Source of the DNA: Nitrospirota bacterium
GTDB taxonomy: Bacteria; Nitrospirota_A; Leptospirillia; Leptospirillales; Leptospirillaceae
Reading direction: 5' to 3'
DNA: 64,000 nucleotides
NCBI GenBank assembly: GCA_021844275.1
Contig: JAKBTR010000113.1
Span: 1 to 64,000 of the forward strand
Below the pieces are notes generated by a model. The model was not told the DNA's origin and ran no database searches. It saw only the letters and a list, made by a program, of their open reading frames with translations. The first letter of the stretch is position 1, and each line of letters opens with the position of its first letter. Below are positions 27,315 to 34,786 of the stretch, piece by piece. A program made the position numbers and the translations under genes.

Positions 27315-28325
27315 TTAAAGCGTGTCCATTGCGCGAATGATGGCCTGGGCATATTCGTCCGTCGAAGCCGATCCACCCGCATCGTAGGTCAGATGCTTGC
27401 CTTCGGCCAGAACCTTGTCGACGCCCTTTTCGATTCGTTCGGCGGCCTTGTGCTCACCCAGCCACTTCAGCATCATGACACCGGACAGAAGGACCGCAGA
27501 CGGATTCACTTTCTTCATGCCGGCATATTTCGGAGCCGATCCGTGCACCGCTTCGAAGATGGCGCAGTTGTCACCGATATTGGCGCCGGGGGCAAATCCG
27601 AGACCTCCGACCAGACCCGCACACAGATCCGAAAGGATGTCCCCGTAAAGGTTCGGAAGCACCAGACAGTCAAACTGGCCGGGATTGCGGACAAGCTGCA
27701 TGGAACAGTTGTCGACGATGATGTCACCGGATTCGATCTCGGGATACTTCTTCGCCACTTCCCGGAAGGCTTCCAGGAAAAGACCATCGGTCATCTTCAT
27801 GATATTGGCCTTGTGAACGCACTGAATTTTCTTCCGGCCGTTGGCCTTTGCCCATTTGAAGGCAAACTCGGCGATACGGACCGATCCGGGCCAGGTGATG
27901 ACCTTCAGACACTGTGCAACTTCGTTCGAAACCATGTGTTCGATGGCCGCATAGGAATCTTCCGTGTTTTCCCGGAAGCTCAGGATATCGATCTTGTCCC
28001 AGGGTCTCTTCAAAACGGGGATCAGTTTGGCCGGGCGGACGTTGGCATAAAGATCGAACATTTTCCGGAGGGTCACGTTGGCGCTCTTGTGTCCGGTGCC
28101 GATCGGGGTGGTCGTGGGTCCCTTGATCGCAATCTTGTTCTTCGCAATGGACTTGATGGTTTTTTCGGGCAGGAGCGTTCCGTGCTCTTTCAGACAATCG
28201 AGGCCGATGTCTTCATACTCCCAGGTAATGTCCACGCCGCTGTGGTCAATAACCGCCCTGACAGCTTCGCAAATCTCAGGCCCGGTTCCTTCCCCGGGAA
28301 GCATCGTAATAACATGTTTAGCCAT
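27315..28325 (-). CDS. icd: Isocitrate dehydrogenase, short type with NADP-type signature
   Basis: The 336-residue protein is a beta-decarboxylating dehydrogenase acting on isocitrate in the TCA cycle, or in reverse as a carboxylase in reductive TCA organisms. The start MLPGEGTGPEICEAVRAV and the RENTEDSYAAIEH motif fit isocitrate rather than isopropylmalate dehydrogenase. The coenzyme segment HGSAPKYAGMKKVNP carries the Lys-Tyr pair that specifies NADP in the E. coli enzyme. It is about 80 residues shorter than the E. coli form and lacks its phosphorylation loop. The ATG has an ideal GGAGGGAG site. Confidence 0.88.
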   Translation of the reverse strand: MAKHVITMLPGEGTGPEICEAVRAVIDHSGVDITWEYEDIGLDCLKEHGTLLPEKTIKSIAKNKIAIKGPTTTPIGTGHKSANVTLRKMFDLYANVRPAKLIPVLKRPWDKIDILSFRENTEDSYAAIEHMVSNEVAQCLKVITWPGSVRIAEFAFKWAKANGRKKIQCVHKANIMKMTDGLFLEAFREVAKKYPEIESGDIIVDNCSMQLVRNPGQFDCLVLPNLYGDILSDLCAGLVGGLGFAPGANIGDNCAIFEAVHGSAPKYAGMKKVNPSAVLLSGVMMLKWLGEHKAAERIEKGVDKVLAEGKHLTYDAGGSASTDEYAQAIIRAMDTL

Positions 28326-28360
28326 GAATAAACTCCCTCCATTCTCATGTGCTGTTGATC

Positions 28361-28384
28361 CCCCACTTCATCATTGAAATGGGG
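28361..28384. promoter_or_regulatory. Inverted repeat in the icd leader, possible operator
   Basis: CCCCACTTCA and TGAAATGGGG form 10-bp arms with one mismatch around a TCAT loop. It lies 36 nt upstream of the icd start and just downstream of the proposed -10 box. It could be a repressor-binding site or an RNA hairpin in the leader. Confidence 0.5.
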
Positions 28385-28390
28385 CAACGT

Positions 28391-28420
28391 AAAATACCAA
28401 TTCTTAGGCTACCGAATCAA
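28391..28420 (-). promoter_or_regulatory. Possible promoter of the icd operon
   Basis: On the minus strand a TTGATT box (28420-28415) is followed after 18 nt by TATTTT (28396-28391). Each box differs from consensus by two bases. The inverted repeat at 28361-28384 begins 6 nt downstream, so a bound protein there could block initiation. Confidence 0.45.
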
Positions 28421-28658
28421 CAACCGCCTACAAGAGGCCGGACACGATCCCTTTCCGGGCCCCGGAACCCGTCCCGCCGGACATCTGCGCATCGTCCGCC
28501 TTCGCGAAGAGTACGAAAACCGCCTGAACGTCGCTGAACCAGAAATCAGTCTGGAACCGGTCAACCCTCAATCTTTCGAATCCTAACATTTTTTCCGCAT
28601 TTTTTCATCCGGACACGCGAGGGGGATCGGTTCCTCCCCTCCTCCCGGGTTTGCTCCA
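28421..28658. other. Intergenic stretch between cbiC and icd
   Basis: No gene is supported. A plus-strand frame at 28374-28586 could encode 70 residues, but it has no ribosome-binding site and overlaps the proposed icd promoter. No clear terminator for cbiC was found; a GGGGA...TCCCC pair near 28615 lacks a T tract. Confidence 0.4.
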
Positions 28659-29660
28659 TCACGACCGGAGATGCGACGCTTCGTCGGCAATGCGCAAAAG
28701 AGCGTTCATGATCGCCACTGCCACCGTCGATCCGCCCTTCGGACCATGTGTCGCGATCCACGGTACCGCATCCTGAAGGGAAAGCAGCTCCTTCGATTCC
28801 GACGCCCCCACGAATCCCACCGGAACACCGACAACGAGGGCCGGCCGGACTCCCTCCTTTCGAATCAGGCGCAGGATTTCAAAGAGGGCCGTCGGCGCGT
28901 TTCCGACCACAACGATGCTTCCGGAAAGGAACGGGACCGCCTTGCGCATGGCGATGGTCGACCGGGTAACCCCTTCTGCCTTGGCTCGTGACGCTACGTC
29001 CTCGTCCCCGACAAAACAGCGGACGTCTGTCTTGAATTTGCTCGTCAGAGGTTTCGAAATGCCGCTTTCGACCATCTGGACATCGACGACGATGTTCGCA
29101 CCTTCCCGGATCGCGCGAACAGCCGTGTCGATGGCTTCGACATGGTGGTCCATCCGGTCCGCCACCTCAAAATCCGCTGCCGCATGAACAGCCCGACGGA
29201 CCACTTTGTGCCAGTCCTCCTCGAACCCGTAACCCGAAAGAACCTCGTCGATGATGCGAAAACTTTCTTCTTCAATTTTGTCCGGCTGGGGAACCGGCGG
29301 TTCGTTCGGCGGCACTTCCGGATCGAATTGCTGTCGAACGGACGAGGACAATGCCCGAATGAACGACGGTGTTTCCAAAAGTCCGAAGACCGGACGCACA
29401 TCGGCTTCCGGCAAAACGGCGTCCCGGTACCACTGGTCAAACTGCTCCAGAATCCCGGCCGGATTCTCTTCAAAGGTCACGACCGCAAGATGGCGGGAAT
29501 CGGCAAGAAGACTGTTCAGCTTGCGGTCGAACGCCTCCCGGCCTTCCGGAAATGCAAAGACCGCCACGTTCCGGAATCCGCCTCTCTTTTCCAGCTGAAC
29601 CTTTACCCCCTCAAGGTGAAGGTGATTTCTTTCCGAAACAATCAGGACACTGGGCGTCAT
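28659..29660 (-). CDS. cbiC: Precorrin-8X methylmutase (CbiC/CobH) with an extra N-terminal domain
   Basis: Residues from about 125 to 333 form a CbiC/CobH domain that moves the C11 methyl group to C12 to give (hydrogeno)cobyrinate. It has the catalytic-His region VVRRAVHAAADFE, then TDVRCFVGDE, VVGNAPTALFEI and GVPVGFVGASESKE. Residues 1-115 are an alpha/beta domain (VLIVSERNHLHLEGVKVQLE) not part of normal CbiC, which is about 210 residues. It may be a diverged CbiX-like chelatase fold, but its metal-binding histidines are not obvious. The ATG has a GGAGGGAG site. Confidence 0.85.
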   Translation of the reverse strand: MTPSVLIVSERNHLHLEGVKVQLEKRGGFRNVAVFAFPEGREAFDRKLNSLLADSRHLAVVTFEENPAGILEQFDQWYRDAVLPEADVRPVFGLLETPSFIRALSSSVRQQFDPEVPPNEPPVPQPDKIEEESFRIIDEVLSGYGFEEDWHKVVRRAVHAAADFEVADRMDHHVEAIDTAVRAIREGANIVVDVQMVESGISKPLTSKFKTDVRCFVGDEDVASRAKAEGVTRSTIAMRKAVPFLSGSIVVVGNAPTALFEILRLIRKEGVRPALVVGVPVGFVGASESKELLSLQDAVPWIATHGPKGGSTVAVAIMNALLRIADEASHLRS

Positions 29661-29699
29661 GGGATCTCCCTCCGGGAATTGGCACTCCGGTCATAAAAA

Positions 29700-29985
29700 T
29701 TTATCCTATAGCGCCGTAAAACTTCGGCCTCCAGGCCGGAGATATAAGGCGCATTCCCTTTCGGTTAAAAATCCAAGTCTAAAGACTCCCGCTCGAGCAG
29801 ATGAAAAGTCTCAGGAGCGTTCCGCTCATTGACAACGGAAGATATCGGGTTGGAATGGGAAGTCCCTTCCGTAAAATCCTTAACGCAAAAAATGAGAAAC
29901 CAGAAAAATCCTTTTGAGATTCGGGCTGGAATCTCTCCGTAAGCCGGTAGAAGCCTCCGGCTTGAGCCGTGAGGAGCAGTCATGT
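29700..29985 (+). mobile_element. Hairpin-bounded remnant resembling an IS200/IS605 element without tnpA/tnpB
   Basis: The left part (29711-29752) is a nested hairpin: outer GCGCC/GGCGC arms and an inner CGGCCT-CC-AGGCCG stem. The right part (29941-29982) is a 7-bp AAGCCGG/CCGGCTT hairpin followed by GAGGAGCAGTCA, which recalls the right end and omega-RNA scaffold of IS605/IS1341-type elements. No TnpB reading frame lies between them. The sequence splits the cbiA-cbiC pair. Assignment rests on recollection of such ends and needs a search. Confidence 0.45.
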
Positions 29986-30001
29986 CAGTTCGGTCAAAAG
30001 A

Positions 30002-31414
30002 TCAGGACAACGACATTCTCCGCAGGCGAAAATGCCCTCCTTGCATTCGACGGACAAACTCGTCGAGAAATGGGGGACTGGACGGAAAATAAAGATGGAG
30101 ATAAGAACCCATGGCCTGTCCCGAACGAAAGCCTTCCGGTCGCCCGTCGACCAGAAATGCCGGTGACAGCGGAACAGTCGAAGATTCGGGAACGAGTTCG
30201 CTGTAATGAAAAAAATGGCCCCGGATGGGAGACGGGTCCGAAAACCATCCTTCTTCCAGAACCGGCACGGCCGATGCATAGCCCAGGCGGCGAAGACGAC
30301 CGGTCATCCGGAAACGATAAGGAAAAAGACCGGCCCAGCGAAGCTCCGGTCTCTCCAGAGGACCTTCGGTCAGATACAGCATACCTCCGCATTCCGCATA
30401 AACGAACCTGCCGTCGGCATGAAATCGGCGAACGCTCTCCAGAAACGAAATGTTTTCCGAGAGTTTCTCCGGAAAGCGTTCGGGATACCCGCCACCCAGA
30501 TAAATCCCGTCCAGGTCTTCGGGCAATCCGGCATCCTCCAGGGGAGAAAAGGGAACGATCTCGATTCCTTTCTTCTCCAATTCGGACCAGTTTTCCGGAT
30601 AATAGAAACGAAAGGCGGCGTCCCATGCGACCCCGAGCCTCAGGAACGATCGCCCCGCAATGTTTTGCCGTTGCTGGGTCCCCGGAACGAGAATGTCGCA
30701 CGGGCCGGAAAGCTCGTTCGAACGGACCTTGTCGAAAAAAGAAGAAATCTTTTCCCAGTCCCATCCGGACGAGGCGCGTTCCATCTGACCGGACAGGCGT
30801 GCAAGCTGTCCGGATTGTTCAAGTTCACGGACATCGACCAGTCCAAGATGACGCTCGGGCAGTCTGAACGCCTCCTGCCGGGCCAATGTTCCAACAAGAG
30901 GAGGAAGCCCCTCCTCCTCCAGCGCTGCGGCAAGGATTTCCCCATGTCTCGGGCTTCCGGTCTGGGCAGCGATGACGCCCAGGATCCGGGCATCCGGACG
31001 ATGATCCTGGACGCCCCGAACAACCGAAGCGACCGTTTCCGCCATCCCTTTGGAAAAAACGACCAGGAGAACCGGAAGGTCCAGCGTCCTGGCGACATCG
31101 TAGGTCGATGTCTTTCTCGCCAGTCCGTCATAAAATCCCATGACTCCTTCGGCAACCCCGCCCGACAGTCCTTCGGTCATGCGGTCGTAAAGAACCCGGA
31201 TTTTCTCCGGCGCCAGGAAAAAGGGGTCGAGATTGACGCTTGTCCGGCCCGAAATCCATTCATGAAAACGGGGATCGATAAAATCCGGGCCGCATTTGAA
31301 AGGACGAACCGCATATCCCCGTTTTTCGAGGCCCTGAAGGAGGGCCATGGTCACCAGTGTTTTTCCCGAACCGGAATGGAGGCCGGCAACGACCATCCCG
31401 GCGCGATCAGACAT
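30002..31414 (-). CDS. cbiA: Cobyrinate a,c-diamide synthase
   Basis: CbiA uses glutamine and ATP to amidate the a and c side chains of cobyrinate. The 470-residue protein has an N-terminal ATPase domain with the P-loop GLHSGSGKTLVTMAL and the segment FKCGPDFIDPRFH. Its C-terminal class I glutamine amidotransferase domain carries the nucleophile Cys in YAECGGMLYL and the GHFFHYSE motif. The ATG at 31414 overlaps the cobC stop by 8 nt; 11 further upstream residues are a shadow. Cofactor choice between CbiA and CobB naming cannot be settled from sequence. Confidence 0.93.
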   Translation of the reverse strand: MSDRAGMVVAGLHSGSGKTLVTMALLQGLEKRGYAVRPFKCGPDFIDPRFHEWISGRTSVNLDPFFLAPEKIRVLYDRMTEGLSGGVAEGVMGFYDGLARKTSTYDVARTLDLPVLLVVFSKGMAETVASVVRGVQDHRPDARILGVIAAQTGSPRHGEILAAALEEEGLPPLVGTLARQEAFRLPERHLGLVDVRELEQSGQLARLSGQMERASSGWDWEKISSFFDKVRSNELSGPCDILVPGTQQRQNIAGRSFLRLGVAWDAAFRFYYPENWSELEKKGIEIVPFSPLEDAGLPEDLDGIYLGGGYPERFPEKLSENISFLESVRRFHADGRFVYAECGGMLYLTEGPLERPELRWAGLFPYRFRMTGRLRRLGYASAVPVLEEGWFSDPSPIRGHFFHYSELVPESSTVPLSPAFLVDGRPEGFRSGQAMGSYLHLYFPSSPPFLDEFVRRMQGGHFRLRRMSLS

Positions 31415-32066
31415 TTTCCGGATTCTCCGGCCAGGAAGGCGGGGCATTCAGAAGATGGACAACAGCAGGGCCCGAACGAAAGAAGTCGATGATGTTCAGA
31501 CAGGCATAATCCTGGGAAATCCGGAAATAATGCTCCAGGGAAAGGCCCAGCGCCTTCAGAATAAGAATCCGGTTCACCCCGCTGTGGCCGATCATCAGGA
31601 AGTTTGTCCCCATGGATTCTTCGACGATCGCAGAAAGCGTTCCCAAAACCCTTTCCCGGAACATTCGGAGACTCTCTCCCATTGGTGGCGCGAAGTCCGG
31701 ATCGATTTCCAGCCATCTCCGATAGCCTTCCGGGTTTCGGACCTCGATCTCTTCTCGCGTCCTCCCTTCCCATTCTCCAAATGACCGTTCGCAAAAACCC
31801 GAAACGGCCCGGGCAGGAAGTTCCCCCCCATCCGAAAGAATCTTGACCCCATCGATCGTACGGGAAAGCGTGCTCGAATAAAAACCGTCCAGCCGGCTCC
31901 CGGAAAAGAGCCTCTTCCAGGCCGCCATCTGCTCCTGCCCTGCCGAAGAGAGGGAAACATCCGTCGCCCCGTTGATCACATGGCGTTCGGAGTTTTCGAG
32001 ATGGCCATGCCTCAAGAGAAAAAGCCGGAAGCGGTCCGGATGAGGAGAATCTGTCAGATATTTCAC
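31407..32066 (-). CDS. cobC: Histidine phosphatase, alpha-ribazole phosphatase-like (CobC)
   Basis: This is a phosphoglycerate-mutase-fold phosphatase with the catalytic LLRHGHLEN motif, the second catalytic His in MIGHSGVNR and ERSFGEWEGR in between. CobC removes phosphate from alpha-ribazole-5'-phosphate or adenosylcobalamin-5'-phosphate in nucleotide-loop assembly. The GTG start at 32066 has AGGAGG upstream; a longer frame to 32192 would cross the TATAAT promoter at 32143 and is rejected. It overlaps cbiA by 8 nt, and that B12 context supports CobC over a generic phosphatase. Confidence 0.8.
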   Translation of the reverse strand: MKYLTDSPHPDRFRLFLLRHGHLENSERHVINGATDVSLSSAGQEQMAAWKRLFSGSRLDGFYSSTLSRTIDGVKILSDGGELPARAVSGFCERSFGEWEGRTREEIEVRNPEGYRRWLEIDPDFAPPMGESLRMFRERVLGTLSAIVEESMGTNFLMIGHSGVNRILILKALGLSLEHYFRISQDYACLNIIDFFRSGPAVVHLLNAPPSWPENPENV

Positions 32067-32105
32067 GTCCCCTCCTGGTGGATCGATCTCCGTCGATACC
32101 GGAAT

Positions 32106-32129
32106 TCGAAGACGTCGAAACGTCTTCGA
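32106..32129. promoter_or_regulatory. Inverted repeat in the cobC leader
   Basis: TCGAAGACG and CGTCTTCGA form perfect 9-bp arms around a 6-nt TCGAAA loop. The site lies just downstream of the TATAAT box and 40 nt before the GTG start of cobC. It may act as an operator or as a leader hairpin. No cobalamin riboswitch was recognised here. Confidence 0.55.
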
Positions 32130-32142
32130 TGGAATGCTCGGC

Positions 32143-32171
32143 ATTATAGCAAACATCCGGTGAATTGCCAT
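32143..32171 (-). promoter_or_regulatory. Promoter of the cobC-cbiA-cbiC genes
   Basis: A consensus TATAAT (32148-32143 on the minus strand) lies 17 nt after ATGGCA (32171-32166), which matches four of six -35 positions. Transcription would start near 32136, seven nucleotides before the inverted repeat. Confidence 0.65.
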
Positions 32172-32191
32172 GATCGACAGTGCGCTCCTCA

Positions 32192-32220
32192 TTGCCTTGC
32201 GGCCCCGTTGTTGCTAGGAT
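32192..32220 (+). promoter_or_regulatory. Possible promoter of the aldo/keto reductase gene
   Basis: TTGCCT (32192-32197) and TAGGAT (32215-32220) are 17 nt apart, each matching about four of six consensus positions. It diverges from the cobC promoter and would give a leader of about 40 nt. Confidence 0.4.
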
Positions 32221-32268
32221 GGCAGAAAAGTTCCCGTTTCCCCTGAAACATCTAAAGGAGTGTGGACG

Positions 32269-33282
32269 ATGCAAAAACGCCGTCTCGGCAGAAGCGGCCT
32301 TTCCGTTTCCTCAATCGGCCTCGGTCTGATGGGTATGTCCGATTTCTACGGTACGAACGATCGGCAGGAGTCTCTCCGGACGATTCACCTGGCGATCGAA
32401 AAAGGGATGACGTTTTTCGACACCGCCGACATGTACGGCATGGGCGAAAATGAAAAACTCCTCGGAGAGGCGATTTCGGATCATCGTCGGGATGACCTCT
32501 TCATCGCGACGAAGTGCGGGTTTCTCCGCGATCCGGCAACCGGCCGCATCTCCGGTATCAACGGAAAACCCGATTACATCAAGAAAAGTTGCGAAGAAAG
32601 CCTTCGCAGACTGGGCATCGAAACGATCGACCTTTATTATCTCCATCGGATCGACCCCGATACGCCGGTTGAGGAATCTGCCGGCGCCATGGCCGAACTC
32701 GTAAGAGAGGGCAAAATTCGCGCCTATGGGCTGAGCGAAGCTTCGCCGGACGATATCCGGAAAGCCTACAAGGTCTACCCCCTGGCCGCGCTCCAGAGCG
32801 AATACTCCCTGTTCACCCGGGACGTGGAAATCGAAGTCCTCGGGACAACCCGGGAACTGGGAATCGGCTTTGTGGCCTATAGCCCTTTCAGTCGGGGCCT
32901 CCTGACCGGAAAATTTTCCCTCGATACCCTGTCGGAAGAGGATTCCCGGCGCCAGAGTCCGCGCTTCCAGAAAGAGAACTTCCGCCACAACCAGGCGAAT
33001 GTCCAAATCCTCGAAACGATTGCGTCCCGGAACAACGTGACGCCACTTCAGCTCGCACTGGCCTGGCTTCTGGCCCAGGGGCCGGACATCGTTCCGATAC
33101 CCGGAACATCCAAGCGAAACCACCTGAACGAAATCCTCGGGACTCTGGATCATCCCGTTCCCTTCCTGGAGTTCGTCCATCTCGACGAGGCGTTTCCGCG
33201 CGGCGTCGCCCGGGGAGACCGCTACGCACCGGAGAGTATGAAACGGGTATACGTTCCGCCCGCCCTTTCCGCAAAAGACTGA
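32269..33282 (+). CDS. Aldo/keto reductase
   Basis: This 337-residue NADPH-dependent oxidoreductase has the TIM-barrel family features: the catalytic tetrad in FFDTADMYG (Asp and Tyr), IATKCG (Lys) and YYLHRID (His), and the cofactor segment VPIPGTSKRNHLNE. It resembles the AKR11/AKR13-type sugar or aldehyde reductases, sometimes annotated as pyridoxal reductase-like. The ATG at 32269 has AAAGGAG 8 nt upstream; a GTG at 32260 would lie on top of that site. It stands alone between divergent cobC and the DsrE operon, and a 12-bp hairpin follows it. The substrate is unknown. Confidence 0.88.
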   Translation: MQKRRLGRSGLSVSSIGLGLMGMSDFYGTNDRQESLRTIHLAIEKGMTFFDTADMYGMGENEKLLGEAISDHRRDDLFIATKCGFLRDPATGRISGINGKPDYIKKSCEESLRRLGIETIDLYYLHRIDPDTPVEESAGAMAELVREGKIRAYGLSEASPDDIRKAYKVYPLAALQSEYSLFTRDVEIEVLGTTRELGIGFVAYSPFSRGLLTGKFSLDTLSEEDSRRQSPRFQKENFRHNQANVQILETIASRNNVTPLQLALAWLLAQGPDIVPIPGTSKRNHLNEILGTLDHPVPFLEFVHLDEAFPRGVARGDRYAPESMKRVYVPPALSAKD

Positions 33283-33351
33283 CTGACCCGGCCCATCAAG
33301 TCCGCCAAACTCTCCGGGTTGACTCTCCCGGCAAAGGGATTCCCGAAACAC

Positions 33352-33381
33352 GCTCTTCCCGGCTTCCATGCCGGGAAGAGC
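33352..33381 (+). terminator. Hairpin downstream of the aldo/keto reductase gene
   Basis: A perfect 12-bp stem (33352-33363 with 33370-33381) has a 6-nt loop, beginning 70 nt after the stop codon. The trailing sequence CTTGCTCC has few T residues, so it is a weak intrinsic terminator or an mRNA 3'-end-protecting structure. Confidence 0.6.
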
Positions 33382-33475
33382 CTTGCTCCGGCTGCTCCTT
33401 TCCCGCGCTCTCTCCTTTCGTATCTCCGAAACATTGTCCGTTCTTATGCTCCGCTGTTTGTGCTTTCGCTGCGTC

Positions 33476-33504
33476 TTGACGACCTGTCAGGGGCCCCTTA
33501 TACT
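33476..33504 (+). promoter_or_regulatory. Strong promoter of the DsrE/TusA-like operon
   Basis: TTGACG (33476-33481) and TATACT (33499-33504) are separated by exactly 17 nt and each differs from consensus by one base. Transcription would start near 33511, giving a 46-nt AT-rich leader before the first gene. Confidence 0.8.
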
Positions 33505-33556
33505 TATATTGGTTACTAAATTACAAACAAATAAATCATTCAATAAGGAGGGCGCC

Positions 33557-33883
33557 ATGTCCCGTTATCTGGTCGTCGGAAGTCGGGATATCACGGAATA
33601 TGCGGGCGGAGAATCCCTGTTCGATCTGGCGGAATCTCTGGGAAAAAACCGGGGAGATGTCCTGCTGTTCCTCGTCGAGAACGGTGTCTTGTCCGCACGC
33701 GAAAACAGCCGGACCGCCCGCAGGATTCCGGACTTGCAGTCCGCCGGTGTCCGGATACTGGCGGATGACGTGTCCTGTCGCTCACGGGGGATCGATCATT
33801 TGCCGGAGGGAATCCGTCTCTCCGGAATGGACGAACTCGCAGATGCCATCGCTTTGGGGTTCGACAATATCTACTGGTATTAA
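33557..33883 (+). CDS. DsrE/F/H-superfamily protein, first gene of a five-gene operon
   Basis: The 108-residue protein begins MSRYLVVGSRDITEYAGGES and contains GDVLLFLVENGVLSAR and ADDVSCRSRGI, the beta-alpha layout of the DsrE/F/H sulfur-relay fold, with one Cys (in DVSC) at a place where relay proteins keep a reactive Cys. It ends in IYWY, recalling DsrH/TusB. An AAGGAGGG site precedes the ATG. Proteins of this fold bind or pass persulfide sulfur in sulfur oxidation, tRNA thiolation or sensing. Which applies here is unknown. Confidence 0.75.
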   Translation: MSRYLVVGSRDITEYAGGESLFDLAESLGKNRGDVLLFLVENGVLSARENSRTARRIPDLQSAGVRILADDVSCRSRGIDHLPEGIRLSGMDELADAIALGFDNIYWY

Positions 33884-33897
33884 GCGCGGAGGTGACC

Positions 33898-34344
33898 ATG
33901 CTGACCGAAGAAACCGAAGACCGCTCCTCCCGGAAGGTTCGAAAAGTGACCATGATTCTGTCGACCGGATCGTACATGCGTGAGGCCCCGACAACGGTTC
34001 TTCGGCTCACGGAAAAACTTCTGGAACGAGGAATCGAAGTCAACGTATGGGCCTTCGAAGAGGCTGTGACACTCACGAACCGTGATCAGATCGAACATTC
34101 GGAGCCCCCTTCTCTCCGGAAAGTCATCGGGGACAAGCATGCGTATGTCGGAAAATTTATCGACCAGTTGTTGAGAGCGGGATTGCATACCAGCAAGCTG
34201 GACTGGGTGACCTGCATTCTGTGCGCCCAGGAACGGGGCGTCGAAAAACATCAAATGAACGGGGTGATTGTCGGCACCTTGGGAGATTTATGGAAATTTG
34301 TCGGAAACGCGGACCAGGTTATCGCCATTCCCGCGTACCGTTGA
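33898..34344 (+). CDS. DsrE-family protein with C-x2-C motif
   Basis: The 148-residue protein has a DsrE/YchN-like core: VTMILSTGSYMREAPTTVLR, then NVWAFEEAVTL, and a motif DWVTCILCAQERG in which the second Cys before the RG pair aligns with the conserved Cys of DsrE and YchN. The first 14 residues are a charged extension. An ATG with GGAGGTG 4 nt upstream is chosen over an in-frame GTG at 33892. It lies 14 nt after the first gene of the operon. It probably takes part in persulfide transfer; the partner proteins are presumably its operon neighbours. Confidence 0.8.
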   Translation: MLTEETEDRSSRKVRKVTMILSTGSYMREAPTTVLRLTEKLLERGIEVNVWAFEEAVTLTNRDQIEHSEPPSLRKVIGDKHAYVGKFIDQLLRAGLHTSKLDWVTCILCAQERGVEKHQMNGVIVGTLGDLWKFVGNADQVIAIPAYR

Positions 34345-34399
34345 TCCGGCACTCCAGCACGTCCCGGCTCCGGACCACGGAAAATGAGGAGGAATCGTC

Positions 34400-34786
34400 A
34401 TGGCCAACCACGTGCTTGTCATCTTTGAAAAGCCGATTTACCTGAGTTTCGAACCCGTCGATCCCCACCTGTTCGCTACGGCGCTGGGAACCGCCGACAC
34501 TCCTCTGGAAATCAGCGTCCTGCTGAAAGACTCCGGCGTCAACTACGCGGTTTCAAAACAGCAAGTGTCCCTGAAAATTCTGGGGCAGGAGGTCCAGGAG
34601 GCCGACACCACTCCCGCCCGTCTTCTTGCATTCATGATGGAGCACGGAGCCCGTGTCCGGGTCGTCGAAGAACATCTGACAGCAAGGGGTCTTGATCCCG
34701 GGGATCTGATCGATGGCGTCGAACGGATCTCCGAAGGAAAGATCGCACGCCTGGTGGAGGAACACGACAGTGTCATTGTCTGGTGA
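34400..34786 (+). CDS. DsrF/DsrH-like protein lacking cysteine
   Basis: The 128-residue protein opens MANHVLVIFEKPIYLSFEPV and contains ISVLLKDSGVNYAVSKQQVS, a pattern seen in DsrF/TusC-type proteins, and ends with DLIDGVERISEGKIARLVEE then HDSVIVW, recalling the C-terminus of DsrH/TusB. It contains no Cys, so it cannot itself carry a persulfide and may be a structural subunit, as DsrF is in DsrEFH hexamers. It is preceded by GAGGAATCGTC. The next gene starts inside its last codons. Confidence 0.7.
   Translation: MANHVLVIFEKPIYLSFEPVDPHLFATALGTADTPLEISVLLKDSGVNYAVSKQQVSLKILGQEVQEADTTPARLLAFMMEHGARVRVVEEHLTARGLDPGDLIDGVERISEGKIARLVEEHDSVIVW

Noticed and set aside
28374..28586. Possible 70-residue plus-strand gene upstream of icd
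   Set aside because: No ribosome-binding site, a TTG start inside the proposed icd promoter, and no recognised family.
32067..32192. N-terminal extension of cobC to 32192
   Set aside because: It would place the start upstream of the TATAAT promoter box and adds 42 residues unlike the family; the GTG at 32066 has a good ribosome-binding site.
32067..32268. Cobalamin riboswitch upstream of cobC
   Set aside because: The interval is too short and no B12-box-like sequence was seen; the hairpin present is a simple palindrome.
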